This document shows, in pieces, positions 24,002-32,085 of a stretch of 64,000 nucleotides of DNA; within the stretch, counting starts at the first letter, position 1, and each line of letters starts with the position of its first letter. A program made the translations under genes and the position numbers. The stretch is from NCBI RefSeq assembly GCF_016741785.1, contig NZ_JAERRL010000002.1, positions 62,001 through 126,000 on the forward strand, written 5' to 3'. The notes under the pieces were generated by a model. It was not told the DNA's origin. It did not search any database and worked only from the letters and a program-made list of their open reading frames with translations. The DNA comes from Streptomyces sp. 7-21. Its GTDB lineage: Bacteria > Actinomycetota > Actinomycetes > Streptomycetales > Streptomycetaceae.

Positions 24002-25312
24002 CTACCCCGCCGCGTTGATGGAGTCGCCCAGCTCGCTGAGGAACGCCTCGGCGGCCTCCTCGGGCGACGTCTCTCCGAACAGTACCTGCTGGTTGTACCG
24101 CACGAGCAGCAGCTCCACGTTGCTGGCGCCGTTGGGCGTGATCGGCGGCGTGTCGCCGACCTTCCCGGCCATGGTCTCGGTGAACTCCAGCGACTCCCGG
24201 CCCGCTTCGTCGAGGTGGGGCAGCAGCGCCTCCTGGAAGGCCGGGTTGGCGGGCTCGCCGCGGTCGAGGCCGAAGATCTCGGCGACGCGGGTGTCGTTGG
24301 TGAGGAAGTCGATCAGCAGGGCGGCCTCGGCGGGGTGTTCGGAGGTCGAGGCGCCAGCCCAGTACATGGAGGGCTTGAGGTACTGGAAGCCCTCGGGGGT
24401 GCCCTCGTCCCGGGGCCACTCCGCCAGCGCGTAGTCGAAGTCGGGCGCGGCCGACTGGTAGGCGAGGAACTGCCCGGCGGGGATGAACGACATGGCGGTG
24501 ACGCCGGTGACCACGTGGGTCTGGTCCAGGGGAAGGCCCTGCACCTCGCTCAGCCGCCCGGCTGAGGGCGAGGCGCCGCTGTCGATGAAGTCGAGTTCGC
24601 GCTGCCAGTAGCTGGCCAGCAGCTCCGGGTCCAGGGCGAGTTCGCCGCTGGCGTCGAACAGCTCGCCGCCGTGCTGGCGCGCCCAGACGGTGAGGCTGAA
24701 GGAGTCGCCGCCCAACGGGCTCAGGCCGTACACCTCGCCGCCGGACGCCTCGGTCAGCTCGACCGCCACCTGCTCGAACTCCTCCCAGGTCCAGGAGGTG
24801 GTGTCGGGCAGCTCGACGCCGTAGCGCTCGAAGAGCGTGGTGTTGATCAGGATCGCGTTGGTGGTGGCGCCGGTGGGCACGGCGTAGAGGTCGCCGTTGA
24901 CCCGGCCGGTGTCCAGCGCTTTGTCCGGGAGCGCGGAGACGTCGAGGATGTTGTCCACCGTGGACAGGTCCAGCAGCGCGCCGCGCTCGGCGTACGAGGC
25001 CAGGTACAGCTGGTCGAACTGGATGACGTCGGGCATGTCGCCGGCGGCCGTGGTCGTTGCCAGGCGGTCCCAGTAGCCGGCCCAGTCGGCGTACTGCGGC
25101 TCGACGTTGATGTTCGGGTGCTCGCGCTCGAACAGCTCGATGGCCTCCAGGGTCATCTGGGTGCGGGCGTCGGCGCCCCACCAGTTCATGGTGATGGTGA
25201 CCTCGCCATCGGAGAGCTCGGGGTGGTACACGGGGTCCGCGCCCACCCCGCAGGCCGCGAGGGTGAGACCCGCGGTCGCCGCGGCGATGCCCGCGCGTGC
25301 GGTACGGGACAT
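24002..25312 (-). CDS. ABC sugar importer, substrate-binding lipoprotein
   Basis: 436 residues with lipobox LAAC at the end of a short signal peptide, so anchored on the outer membrane face. Family 1 solute-binding fold: VTITMNWWGADARTQMTLEA, PDVIQFDQLYLASYAERGAL and FAxEWPRD-like segments, with a run of Trp/Tyr typical for sugar stacking. It follows the two permease genes, the reverse of the common order (binding protein first). Substrate unknown; the neighbouring rhamnogalacturonan-lyase-like gene suggests a pectin-derived sugar. No ATPase gene is present. Confidence 0.92.
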   Translation of the reverse strand: MSRTARAGIAAATAGLTLAACGVGADPVYHPELSDGEVTITMNWWGADARTQMTLEAIELFEREHPNINVEPQYADWAGYWDRLATTTAAGDMPDVIQFDQLYLASYAERGALLDLSTVDNILDVSALPDKALDTGRVNGDLYAVPTGATTNAILINTTLFERYGVELPDTTSWTWEEFEQVAVELTEASGGEVYGLSPLGGDSFSLTVWARQHGGELFDASGELALDPELLASYWQRELDFIDSGASPSAGRLSEVQGLPLDQTHVVTGVTAMSFIPAGQFLAYQSAAPDFDYALAEWPRDEGTPEGFQYLKPSMYWAGASTSEHPAEAALLIDFLTNDTRVAEIFGLDRGEPANPAFQEALLPHLDEAGRESLEFTETMAGKVGDTPPITPNGASNVELLLVRYNQQVLFGETSPEEAAEAFLSELGDSINAAG

Positions 25313-25369
25313 GTTCTTTCCTCTCTGGCTCGCTCTTCCCTCACCGCCGGCCGCTGCCGGGGAACCCGG

Positions 25370-26236
25370 TTATTTCCCGCCGGTGGTGGCGATCCCGCGG
25401 AGCAGGAACCGCTGGCCGAACAGGAAGACCAGGAAGACCGGGATCAGGGAGACGACGCTCATGGCGAACATGGCGCCGAAATCGGACTGGGACTGGGCGT
25501 CGATGAACGACCGCAGCGCGACCGGAACCGTATACAGATCGGGCTCGGTGACGAAGATCAGCTGGGTGAAGAAGTCGTTCCAGGTCCAGATGAACGTGAA
25601 GATGGTGGTCGTCGCGAGCGCCGGGATCATCAGCGGCAGCATGATCTGCCCGTAGATACGGGCGTGCCCGGCGCCGTCGATCCGCGCGGCCTCGTCGAGT
25701 TCGCGCGGGATGCCGCGGATGAACTGCACCATCAGGAAGATGAAGAAGGCGTCGGTGGCCAGGAACTTCGGCAGGATCAGCGGCAGGTAGGTGTTGATCC
25801 AGCCCAGCTGGGCGTAGACGACGTACTGCGGGATGATCAGCACGTGGATCGGCAGCATGATCGTGACGAGCATGATCATGAATGCCCACCGCCGGGCCCG
25901 GAAGCGCAGGCGCGCGAAGGCGTAGGCGGCCATCGAGCACGAGATCAGGTTGCCGACCACCGAGCCGAGGACCACCAGGAACGAGTTCAGCAGGTACGTG
26001 GAGAACGGGCGGCTGAGCGCGTTCCAGCCGTCCGGGTAGTGGCTGAAGTCGAAGGTGTCGATGAAGAGGCCGAAGTTCGAGAAGATGTCCTCGTTCGGCC
26101 GCAGCGAACTGGCCACCATCCACAGCAGCGGGTAGATCATCAGGAACACGATGATGACCAGCCCGGTGTGCTTGAGGACGCTGGCGACGCGCCGCCGCGC
26201 GGAGCGGGATATCGAGGGCTGAAGGGCGTCAGTCAT
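25370..26236 (-). CDS. ABC sugar importer permease (MalG type)
   Basis: 288 residues, six transmembrane segments. The EAA loop EAARIDGAGHARIYGQIMLP near residue 180 contacts the ATPase. The start ATG lies inside the last codons of the upstream permease (8-bp overlap), so translation is coupled. Works with the permease 26229-27197 and the binding protein 24002-25312. Confidence 0.93.
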   Translation of the reverse strand: MTDALQPSISRSARRRVASVLKHTGLVIIVFLMIYPLLWMVASSLRPNEDIFSNFGLFIDTFDFSHYPDGWNALSRPFSTYLLNSFLVVLGSVVGNLISCSMAAYAFARLRFRARRWAFMIMLVTIMLPIHVLIIPQYVVYAQLGWINTYLPLILPKFLATDAFFIFLMVQFIRGIPRELDEAARIDGAGHARIYGQIMLPLMIPALATTTIFTFIWTWNDFFTQLIFVTEPDLYTVPVALRSFIDAQSQSDFGAMFAMSVVSLIPVFLVFLFGQRFLLRGIATTGGK

Positions 26237-27197
26237 TGTAGAAAACCCAGTACTTGGAGGCCCAGAAGTTCAGCGCCGTGAAGGCCCCGATGATGACCAG
26301 CAGCAGCCAGGCGAGGGCCGAGGCGTAACCCATGCGGAAGCCCGTGAACCCTTCCTGGTACAGGTACAGCGAGAAGAAGAGCGTGGAGTCGCTCGGGCCG
26401 CCGGTGCCGCCCGAGATGATGAATGCCTGCGTGAACGACTGGAAGCTGCCGATCAGGCCCAGCACCAGGTTGAAGAAGATGATCGGGCTCAGCAGCGGCA
26501 GCGTGATGGAGAACAGCTGCCGCGTCCGCGACGCCCCGTCGGTGGCCGCGGCCTCGTAGAGCTCGCGCGGGATCTGCCGCAGCCCGGCCAGGAAGATGAC
26601 CATCGGCGCGCCGAACGTCCACACGTGCAGGATGATGATCGTTCCCAGCGCGGTGTCCGGGTCGGAGACCCAGCCCATCCCCTCGATGCCGAAGACGCCG
26701 AGGAAGGAGTTGACTAGCCCGTCGGTGCCGAAGACCAGGCGCCACAGCACGGCGATCGCGACGCTCGCGCCGAGCAGCGACGGCAGGTACAGCACCGACC
26801 GGTACAGCGGCAGCCCGCGCACCCCCCGGTCCAGCAGCAGCGCCAGGCCCAGCGCGACGATCAGCTGGAGCGGCACGCCCACGAGCACGTACGTGAAGGT
26901 GACCTTGAGCGACTGCGCGAGGCGGTCGTCGGAGAGCATCCGGCGGAAGTTCTCCAGGCCCGTGAACTCCGGGTCCTGGAGCAGGTTGTAGTCGGTGAAC
27001 GCCAGGTACAGCGAGGCGATCATCGGGCCGACCGTGATGCCCAGCAGGCCGATCAGCCAGGGCGCCAGGAAGACGGCGGCGGCCTTGTTGTCGGGCGTCT
27101 CCTCGCGTGCGCCTGGCCCGCCCCGCCGGAACCGCGACCGGCTCAGTGTCCTGAATTCGCCCAGCGCGCTCAACGGGACCACCCCGTCCGCCGCCAC
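26229..27197 (-). CDS. ABC sugar importer permease (MalF type)
   Basis: Six-helix permease with EAA loop YEAAATDGASRTRQLFSITL and N-terminal AAVFLAPWLIGLLGITVGP. The frame is open to 27374, but the LacI-type operator at 27342-27353 would then be coding, so the true start is downstream; GTG at 27197 or 27182 are candidates (about 322 residues) and neither has a strong ribosome binding site. First gene of the importer operon (MalF, MalG, binding protein). Confidence 0.88.
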   Translation of the reverse strand: MAADGVVPLSALGEFRTLSRSRFRRGGPGAREETPDNKAAAVFLAPWLIGLLGITVGPMIASLYLAFTDYNLLQDPEFTGLENFRRMLSDDRLAQSLKVTFTYVLVGVPLQLIVALGLALLLDRGVRGLPLYRSVLYLPSLLGASVAIAVLWRLVFGTDGLVNSFLGVFGIEGMGWVSDPDTALGTIIILHVWTFGAPMVIFLAGLRQIPRELYEAAATDGASRTRQLFSITLPLLSPIIFFNLVLGLIGSFQSFTQAFIISGGTGGPSDSTLFFSLYLYQEGFTGFRMGYASALAWLLLVIIGAFTALNFWASKYWVFYND

Positions 27198-27341
27198 CGA
27201 CCGGCCGGCGCGACGCTCCAGCGCCGATGAGGCGTGTGCACACGCATACCAGTGAGTCCTCTCCGGTGCGAAGGGGGAGGTTGCGCGCGAGGGGGCTCCC
27301 GTGCCGGGGCCCGCGCAACGTGGCGCGACTCTATGGCGAGG

Positions 27342-27358
27342 GTGATCGATCACACAAG
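27342..27358 (-). promoter_or_regulatory. LacI-type operator, copy 2
   Basis: GTGATCGATCAC at 27342-27353 followed by ACAAG, identical in 17 bases to copy 1 at 23933-23949. It precedes the importer operon, next to the lacI gene at 27826-28926, whose product is the likely binder. Confidence 0.75.
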
Positions 27359-27450
27359 GGCTGTGCGTCACCAATCCGCGAAGAATCCGAGAGCGTCACG
27401 GGCGGCGCCGGGGCCGCCCGGCCGGACCGGCGGCTTCGCTGTGCGAACGG

Positions 27451-27800
27451 TCAGGCGGCGGACGGCGGCCGCGGGTGCCAGCCGTCCGGGAGCGGATAGT
27501 TCCAGCCAGGCTGCCAGGCGAACGGCTCGCGGAGCGGCTCCGGCAGCGAGGCCGGCCAGCAGGCAGCCGAGCGCCCACTGGTTGGCGGTCTGCGCGGTCA
27601 GCGGCACCCGGCGGCCGTCCCGCTCAGCGGGAGAGGCCGCGGCGGAACGCGTCGGTGGCGGCCACCGCCAGCCGGCAGCTCAAGCCGCCGGGAACGGCAC
27701 GCCGATGCGGTGCGGGCGCTCGGCGGCGACCAGCTCGGCGGGCTTGCCGTTCAGTTCGCCGTAGTCGCATCCGCAAAGCCGCGCGTCTCGGTGCACACGA
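27451..27800 (-). pseudogene. Histidine phosphatase family remnant, several frameshifts
   Basis: Minus-strand fragments in different frames line up with the C-terminal half of histidine phosphatase (phosphoglycerate-mutase-like) proteins: CDYGELNGKPAELVAAERP (about 27776 leftward, ending in a stop), then LTAQTANQWALGCLLAG, then PFAWQPGWNYPLPDGWHP running to a stop at 27451. The family normally reads RxCDYGELNG, later GHSANRWALDCLL, and ends FxWQPGWEY. The catalytic RHG N-terminus is missing and the second catalytic His (usually GH in this stretch) is not preserved. It fills most of the otherwise empty gap between lacI and the importer operon. Confidence 0.65.
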
Positions 27801-27825
27801 GCGCTGCGGCCATGGCTGCCGTCCG

Positions 27826-28926
27826 CTAGCGGGCGCCGCCGGGGCGGTAGCCGGGGGCCGGGCCGGTGGACTCCCGCAGGACGATGCGGTTGAGCTCGGA
27901 GAAGTCCGTCCGCTGCACGTCCGGTTCGCCGCGCACCATCGCCAGCAGCCGGTGCACGGCCTCGCGGCCCTGCCGCTCCCGGTCCACGGCGATGGTGGTC
28001 AGCGACGGCCGGAAGTACTTGCTGAGGTCCGCGTCGTCCCACCCGAACACGCTGACCTGGCCGGGGACGTCGATGCCGAGGCTCTGCAGGCCGGTGATCA
28101 CGCCGTACGCCACGTGGTCCGAGGCCGCGAACACCGCCGTCGCCCCCGAGCCGGCGATCACCTCGCGCGCGGCCCGCCACCCCGAGCCGGCGCTCCAGTC
28201 GCCCTCCACCACCGCGCACGACTCCAGGCCCAGTTCGGCGATGGTCGCCTCGTACACCGCCCGCCGGTGCCGCGCCGAGGCCCACCCCGGCGCACCGGTG
28301 ACGTGCGCGAACCGGCGGTGGCCCAGACCGGCGAGGTACCGCAGCACGTCGGCGGCCAGGGAGGAGTCGGCGAACGCGCCGACCGACCGCATGTTATCGT
28401 CGTAGACCCCGTCGATAAGGATCGGCACCCGCGACTGGGCCACCGCAGCGGGCAGCTCGTCCCCCTCGCCCAGCGTCGTGAACGACAGGATGCCGTCGGC
28501 GCTCTCCGGTTGCAGCAGCGCCTCCAGCCGCTCCGCGCGCGCGGCGGCGTCGCCCTCCAGGCTCACCACGTCCAGCAGGTATCCCGCCTCGTGCGCCGCT
28601 GCCGCCGCGCCGCCGAGGATGCGCGCGGGCAGCCGCTCCGTCGAGCCGGGGAAGATGACCGCGATGCGGTTGGTCCGGCGGGTGCGCATGGTCCGCGCCG
28701 CCCGGTTCGGCCGGTAGCCGAGCTCCGCGACAGCGCGCGCGACCCGCTCCGTCGTCTCGGGCCGCATGGCCGGATCCTTGCGCAGGAAGCGGGAGACGGT
28801 CTGGTGGGACACCCCGGCCAGCCGCGCCACCTCGTAGATCGTCGGCGGCTTCTTCCCGTTGTCGTTCCCGTTCCTGGCGTTCCCGTTCTGCGCGCCGCGC
28901 GGGCGCGGTACCTGCCCGTCCGTCAC
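27826..28926 (-). CDS. LacI-family transcriptional regulator (importer/rhamnogalacturonan locus)
   Basis: 366 residues. Helix-turn-helix near residues 29-52 (TIYEVARLAGVSHQTVSRFL) with hinge helix region PNRAARTMRTRRTNRIAV; the rest is a periplasmic-binding-like ligand domain (FAASDHVAYGVITGLQSLGI, VFGWDDADLSKYFRPSLTTI). A Lys/Asn-rich extension of about 25 residues precedes the helix-turn-helix. The same-direction neighbour is the importer operon. The twin GTGATCGATCAC palindromes in this locus are the probable targets. Confidence 0.92.
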   Translation of the reverse strand: MTDGQVPRPRGAQNGNARNGNDNGKKPPTIYEVARLAGVSHQTVSRFLRKDPAMRPETTERVARAVAELGYRPNRAARTMRTRRTNRIAVIFPGSTERLPARILGGAAAAAHEAGYLLDVVSLEGDAAARAERLEALLQPESADGILSFTTLGEGDELPAAVAQSRVPILIDGVYDDNMRSVGAFADSSLAADVLRYLAGLGHRRFAHVTGAPGWASARHRRAVYEATIAELGLESCAVVEGDWSAGSGWRAAREVIAGSGATAVFAASDHVAYGVITGLQSLGIDVPGQVSVFGWDDADLSKYFRPSLTTIAVDRERQGREAVHRLLAMVRGEPDVQRTDFSELNRIVLRESTGPAPGYRPGGAR

Positions 28927-29038
28927 CCGCCGCCTCCTGCCACCGCCGTGAACAGGGGAAGTGTAAGGCCTGCGGCGCGTGAGGTCGCGGGCTTGGTGCG
29001 GGCCGGTTTCCCGGGGGCAGCGGCCGGTCAGCGGCTGG

Positions 29039-29434
29039 TCAGTGCCGGAACAGCGCGTTGTCCAGGTCGTCGTCGAGGCACTGGCGGACCTTGTCGGTCA
29101 GCGAGCCGCTGGTGGCCTCGTCCACGACCTGGAGCACGCAGCGCGCCTCGTACGCCGCCTTCGACGGGTCGGCGCCGCTGCGCTGCGCGACGCGGTCGAA
29201 GAACTCCTGGCGGCTCATCCGCACCCCGGTCCGGGGCTCGTCGGCCGCGAACGCGACGCGGCGCAGGTGCTCGCCCACCTCGGTCGGCAGCTGGGAGGCC
29301 AGGTTGACCGCGAGCGTCGACGGCACGCGTTCGGCCAGCGTCTCCAGGCTGGCCCGGGTCGCCGTCTCCGCGGCGCCGCGGCTGCCGAGCCGGGCCCGGG
29401 CCTGCACCTGTCCCACGAACTGATCATGTTGCAC
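29039..29434 (-). CDS. DUF2267-family protein
   Basis: 131 residues from a GTG at 29434 preceded by GAGGAGACCC; an upstream in-frame extension to 29563 lacks homology. The sequence QHDQFVGQVQARARLGSRGA, LASQLPTEVGEHLRRVAF and the C-terminal helices match DUF2267, an all-helical family often found beside stress genes and sometimes in CdgD-like pairs; no activity is known. Followed in the opposite genomic order by a hemerythrin gene 146 bases away, transcribed the same way and probably part of a general stress group. Confidence 0.8.
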   Translation of the reverse strand: MQHDQFVGQVQARARLGSRGAAETATRASLETLAERVPSTLAVNLASQLPTEVGEHLRRVAFAADEPRTGVRMSRQEFFDRVAQRSGADPSKAAYEARCVLQVVDEATSGSLTDKVRQCLDDDLDNALFRH

Positions 29435-29579
29435 GGCGGGTCTCCTCGGTTCGCATTCGCATCCGTGATGCCGTCGCTCGGCCGAACGACGAGGCAGCTC
29501 CTGGTGCCGGAGTTCCCCGCCGCCCGCGGCGGAAACCGCTGCTGCCGGCGAGGGACCCGGCACGCCGCGCCACCGCGCC

Positions 29580-30161
29580 TCACTGCTGGCGGTGTGCCTC
29601 GCGCAGGCTGGCGGCCAGCTCTTCCTTGTCCATGTCCGACCGGCCGGCCACGCCCTCCGCCTGGGCGCGCTCGTACAGCTCCTCCCGTGTCAGGCTCGCC
29701 AGCGCCTCCTCGCCGCCGGGCGCCTCCTGGAGCACCTCGGTGCGGCGCTGGCTGAACTCCTCGCCGAGCCGCGACAGCCCGTCGTCGCCGACGGCCTCGC
29801 GCAGCGCGGGCAGCACCTCGGACTCCTCGGTCTCCACGTGGAGGGCGACGGCGCTGACCAGCTCGTCCAGGACCGAGGCGAAGTCGTTCCCGCCGGGGTC
29901 GAGGCGGGTGAGCCGCTGGGCCAGCTCCTCGGCTTCCTGGTGCTCCTCCTCGCTGTGCCGCACCAGGTCCTTCTCGCCGGGCGCCGCCTTCGCGATCACC
30001 GGGTAGACCCGTTCCTCCTCGGCGCGGGAGTGCGCCATCAGCAGCGCGCACAGGACGCTGGCCAGCCGTGCCCGGTCCCCCTCGCCCGACCGCAGCGCGT
30101 CGAACAGCCGCTCGACCTCCCGGTGGGCGGAGGTGATCAAGGTGATGACGTCCTTGGCCAT
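29580..30161 (-). CDS. Hemerythrin HHE-domain protein
   Basis: 193 residues. Iron-binding His/Glu motifs occur in the expected four-helix order: TSAHREVERLFDAL, AHSRAEEERVYPVI, HSEEEHQEAEELAQRL and HVETEESEVLPAL. A C-terminal Rho-N/SAP-like helical segment follows (LTREELYERAQAEGVAGRSD, KEELAASLREA), a common fusion in actinomycetes. Such proteins bind a di-iron centre and may sense or store oxygen or NO. GGAGCGCAACC (minus sense) precedes the ATG. Confidence 0.88.
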   Translation of the reverse strand: MAKDVITLITSAHREVERLFDALRSGEGDRARLASVLCALLMAHSRAEEERVYPVIAKAAPGEKDLVRHSEEEHQEAEELAQRLTRLDPGGNDFASVLDELVSAVALHVETEESEVLPALREAVGDDGLSRLGEEFSQRRTEVLQEAPGGEEALASLTREELYERAQAEGVAGRSDMDKEELAASLREAHRQQ

Positions 30162-30341
30162 GGTTGCGCTCCCTTCGTCCGGTCCGGGTTCTCCGCCCGG
30201 CTGTCATCGACGGGTGGCCTCGGGGAGCGCGGCGGCGGGCGCCGGACAGCCACGCCCCGCGGCAGGCGCGTTCCACCTGAATACCCGCCGTCTGGCGCAG
30301 AGGTGCATGTGGTGGGGGCAGCCGCGCGGGGCGGGACGTCA

Positions 30342-30381
30342 CGGAGCCCCGCCGCTCCGCGAGCCGGGCGGCGGGGCTCCG
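30342..30381 (-). terminator. 14-bp stem-loop after the DUF397 gene
   Basis: CGGAGCCCCGCCGC (30342-30355) and GCGGCGGGGCTCCG (30368-30381) are perfectly complementary, 10 bases downstream of the DUF397 stop. Confidence 0.8.
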
Positions 30382-30391
30382 CCGGGTCGCG

Positions 30392-30586
30392 TCATCCCTT
30401 GAGATAGTCGACGAACGCCTGCCAGGCGCCGGCGGACACGGCCAGGGCGCGTTGAGGGTTCTTGGAGTCGCGCACGGGCACGACGCCGGGGATGTTCCGG
30501 GCGAACTCGACGCACTGCTCGCCGTTTCCGTTGCTGTAGCTGGACTTCGCCCACACGGCGTGGGACAGACCGAAGCCGGTGCTCAT
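30392..30586 (-). CDS. DUF397-domain small protein
   Basis: 64 residues: VWAKSSYSNGNGEQCVEFAR, VPVRDSKNPQRALAVSAGAW and AFVDYLKG match the DUF397 core from end to end. In streptomycetes DUF397 genes usually sit directly downstream of an XRE/DUF5753 (Scr1-like) regulator and are thought to act with it; here no XRE partner adjoins, so this one is solitary. A decayed DUF397 end is also present at 42250-42360. Confidence 0.88.
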   Translation of the reverse strand: MSTGFGLSHAVWAKSSYSNGNGEQCVEFARNIPGVVPVRDSKNPQRALAVSAGAWQAFVDYLKG

Positions 30587-30722
30587 GTGGTGGTACCCCC
30601 CCTCAACCGGGTGCTGGCTTACACACGATCACAGATCAGCGCGAAGAGGTCGACCGTGCCGTCGCCGTTCGTGACACACCTGCCCGCCGCCCGTTCTCCG
30701 CGTGCCGGGCGGTGGCCGGTCT

Positions 30723-31037
30723 TCAGCCGGCGCCGATGTCCGGGCGGCAGGCCGCGCACCGCTCGATGCGGTCGCCGTGCTCGGCCAGCAGCCGCCGCAC
30801 CTCCTCGGCGCGCAGGTCCGGCTCGCCGGGGCACCAGCAGCCGCGCCGGTGCAGCACGCCGCCCCGGGGCTGTCCCGGCACGCGCCGCCGCCACTGCACC
30901 CACCACCCGGGCCGCGCCGCCTCCTGCGCCTGCCGCCGTTCGGCCTCGGCGAGCGCGCCGCGCACGGCGTTCAGCTGGAGCTGGAGCCAGGCGGCGAGCA
31001 CGCGCAGCCGGGCAGGATCGGGCGGCAATTCGGACAC
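30723..31037 (-). CDS. DUF6233-type small Streptomyces protein
   Basis: 104 residues from the GTG at 31037. Starts with SELPPDPARLRVLAAWLQLQ and ends with IERCAACRPDIGAG; the middle is Arg/Trp-rich with two further Cys near GCWCPGEPD. The SELPPDxxRLR start and the CxxCRPD end are the marks of DUF6233, a family of small streptomycete proteins of unknown role. The Cys pairs could bind metal. Confidence 0.65.
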   Translation of the reverse strand: MSELPPDPARLRVLAAWLQLQLNAVRGALAEAERRQAQEAARPGWWVQWRRRVPGQPRGGVLHRRGCWCPGEPDLRAEEVRRLLAEHGDRIERCAACRPDIGAG

Positions 31038-31113
31038 GTGTGCGATTCTAGGGATGGTCCTCCGCCCGGACCCGCCGGACCCCGCCGTGAGCCGGCGGCG
31101 GCCCGCGGCGGCC

Positions 31114-31910
31114 CTAGAAGCCGTACGGGCCGAACGGGATGTCCTCGGGCATCGCCGCTCCAGGCGGGAGCCGAAGGCGGCGCCGCTCAGGCCGAACGCG
31201 GCGCTGCTGAAGCCGGCCGCCACCAGCTGCTCGCGCACGCCCGCGGGATACCCCTCCCAGCCGGCCAGCGTGGGGTACTGCCACGTCCCCGCGTGGGTCT
31301 CCGGCGGCTCGTCGCCGGTGCCCGCCGGGCGGAAGCAGTGGGTGCCGATCCCGTCCTTGTGGTAGACGGTCTTCGGGTGGGTGCCGTCCCACTGGATCTC
31401 ATCCCGCGGGTGGACGTCGAAGCCGCCGTGTGCCGAGGTGGCGACGTAAGCGGCCCGCTCCGGCTCGTCCTGCGGCACCCACACCACGACGTGCTCCCAG
31501 CCGTGCCGGTGCCCGCCGAGCCCGGTGCAGGGCAGCGCACAGCGCGTACATCACGGCGCACCGGCCGTTGTTGCATGCCTGCCGGGAGTAGCCGTTGGTG
31601 GTGTCTGGGTCCCAGGCGTCGTCCCAGGCGTCGTCCCGGGCGTCGTCCCGGGCGTCGCGGCACTCGCCGTTGAGCGCCCCGCCCGGTGCGAGGCCGCCGT
31701 TGCGGTGCCGTCCGGGCCGATGGCGGGCGGTCGGGCAGCAGCCGTCGGTGTCGTAGCCGCAGGCGGGCTGGAACGCCAGCTCCCGCGCGCTCGCGTTGCC
31801 CGGCAGCGCCTGCGCGGCTCCGCGAGCGCGGTGCCGGGCAGCCCCAGCACGAGCGCCAGCGCCGCGCCGCCGGCGGCCACCGCCCGGCCGGTCCATCCCT
31901 GTCGCCGCAC
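31114..31910 (-). pseudogene. NPP1 (necrosis-inducing-like) protein gene broken by frameshifts
   Basis: Fragments in alternating minus-strand frames rebuild one secreted NPP1/NLP protein: signal peptide RAVAAGGAALALVLGLPGTA, then LPGNASARELAFQPACGYDT, NGGLAPGGALNGECRD, TTNGYSRQACNNGRCAVMY, GGHRHGWEHVVVWVPQDE, EIQWDGTHPKTVYHKDGIG and a last fragment MPEDIPFGPYGF before the stop at 31114. At least four frame changes are needed. The family heptapeptide GHRHDWE reads GHRHGWE, losing an acidic residue needed in active NLPs. A 12-bp repeat expansion (31609-31656) adds Asp/Ala/Trp tetrapeptides. Not expected to be functional. Confidence 0.8.
31609..31656 (-). repeat. 12-bp tandem repeat, four copies
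   Basis: GTCCCAGGCGTC occurs twice, then GTCCCGGGCGTC twice, back to back. In the NPP1-like pseudogene frame this encodes repeated DDA(W/R) tetrapeptides where intact family members have a short Asp-rich loop. Confidence 0.9.
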
Positions 31911-32085
31911 CGCGTCCCTCCCGATTCCCCGCGCCAGCCGGCCTGCCCCGCACTTCCTCGGGGCGTGGCGGCATCCGCCAGGTCCTCCCGGGTGAGGGGC
32001 CGGTGAACCAACGAGGGATGACTGGCGCCCGTGCGCCCCGGGCGTGCGCCGTGCCGCCGCCCCCGGGCGGTGGGAAAGCGCAGGT

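Noticed and set aside
29215..30342. 375-codon minus-strand frame across the hemerythrin gene
   Set aside because: Out of frame with the HHE protein, Arg-rich translation without family features.
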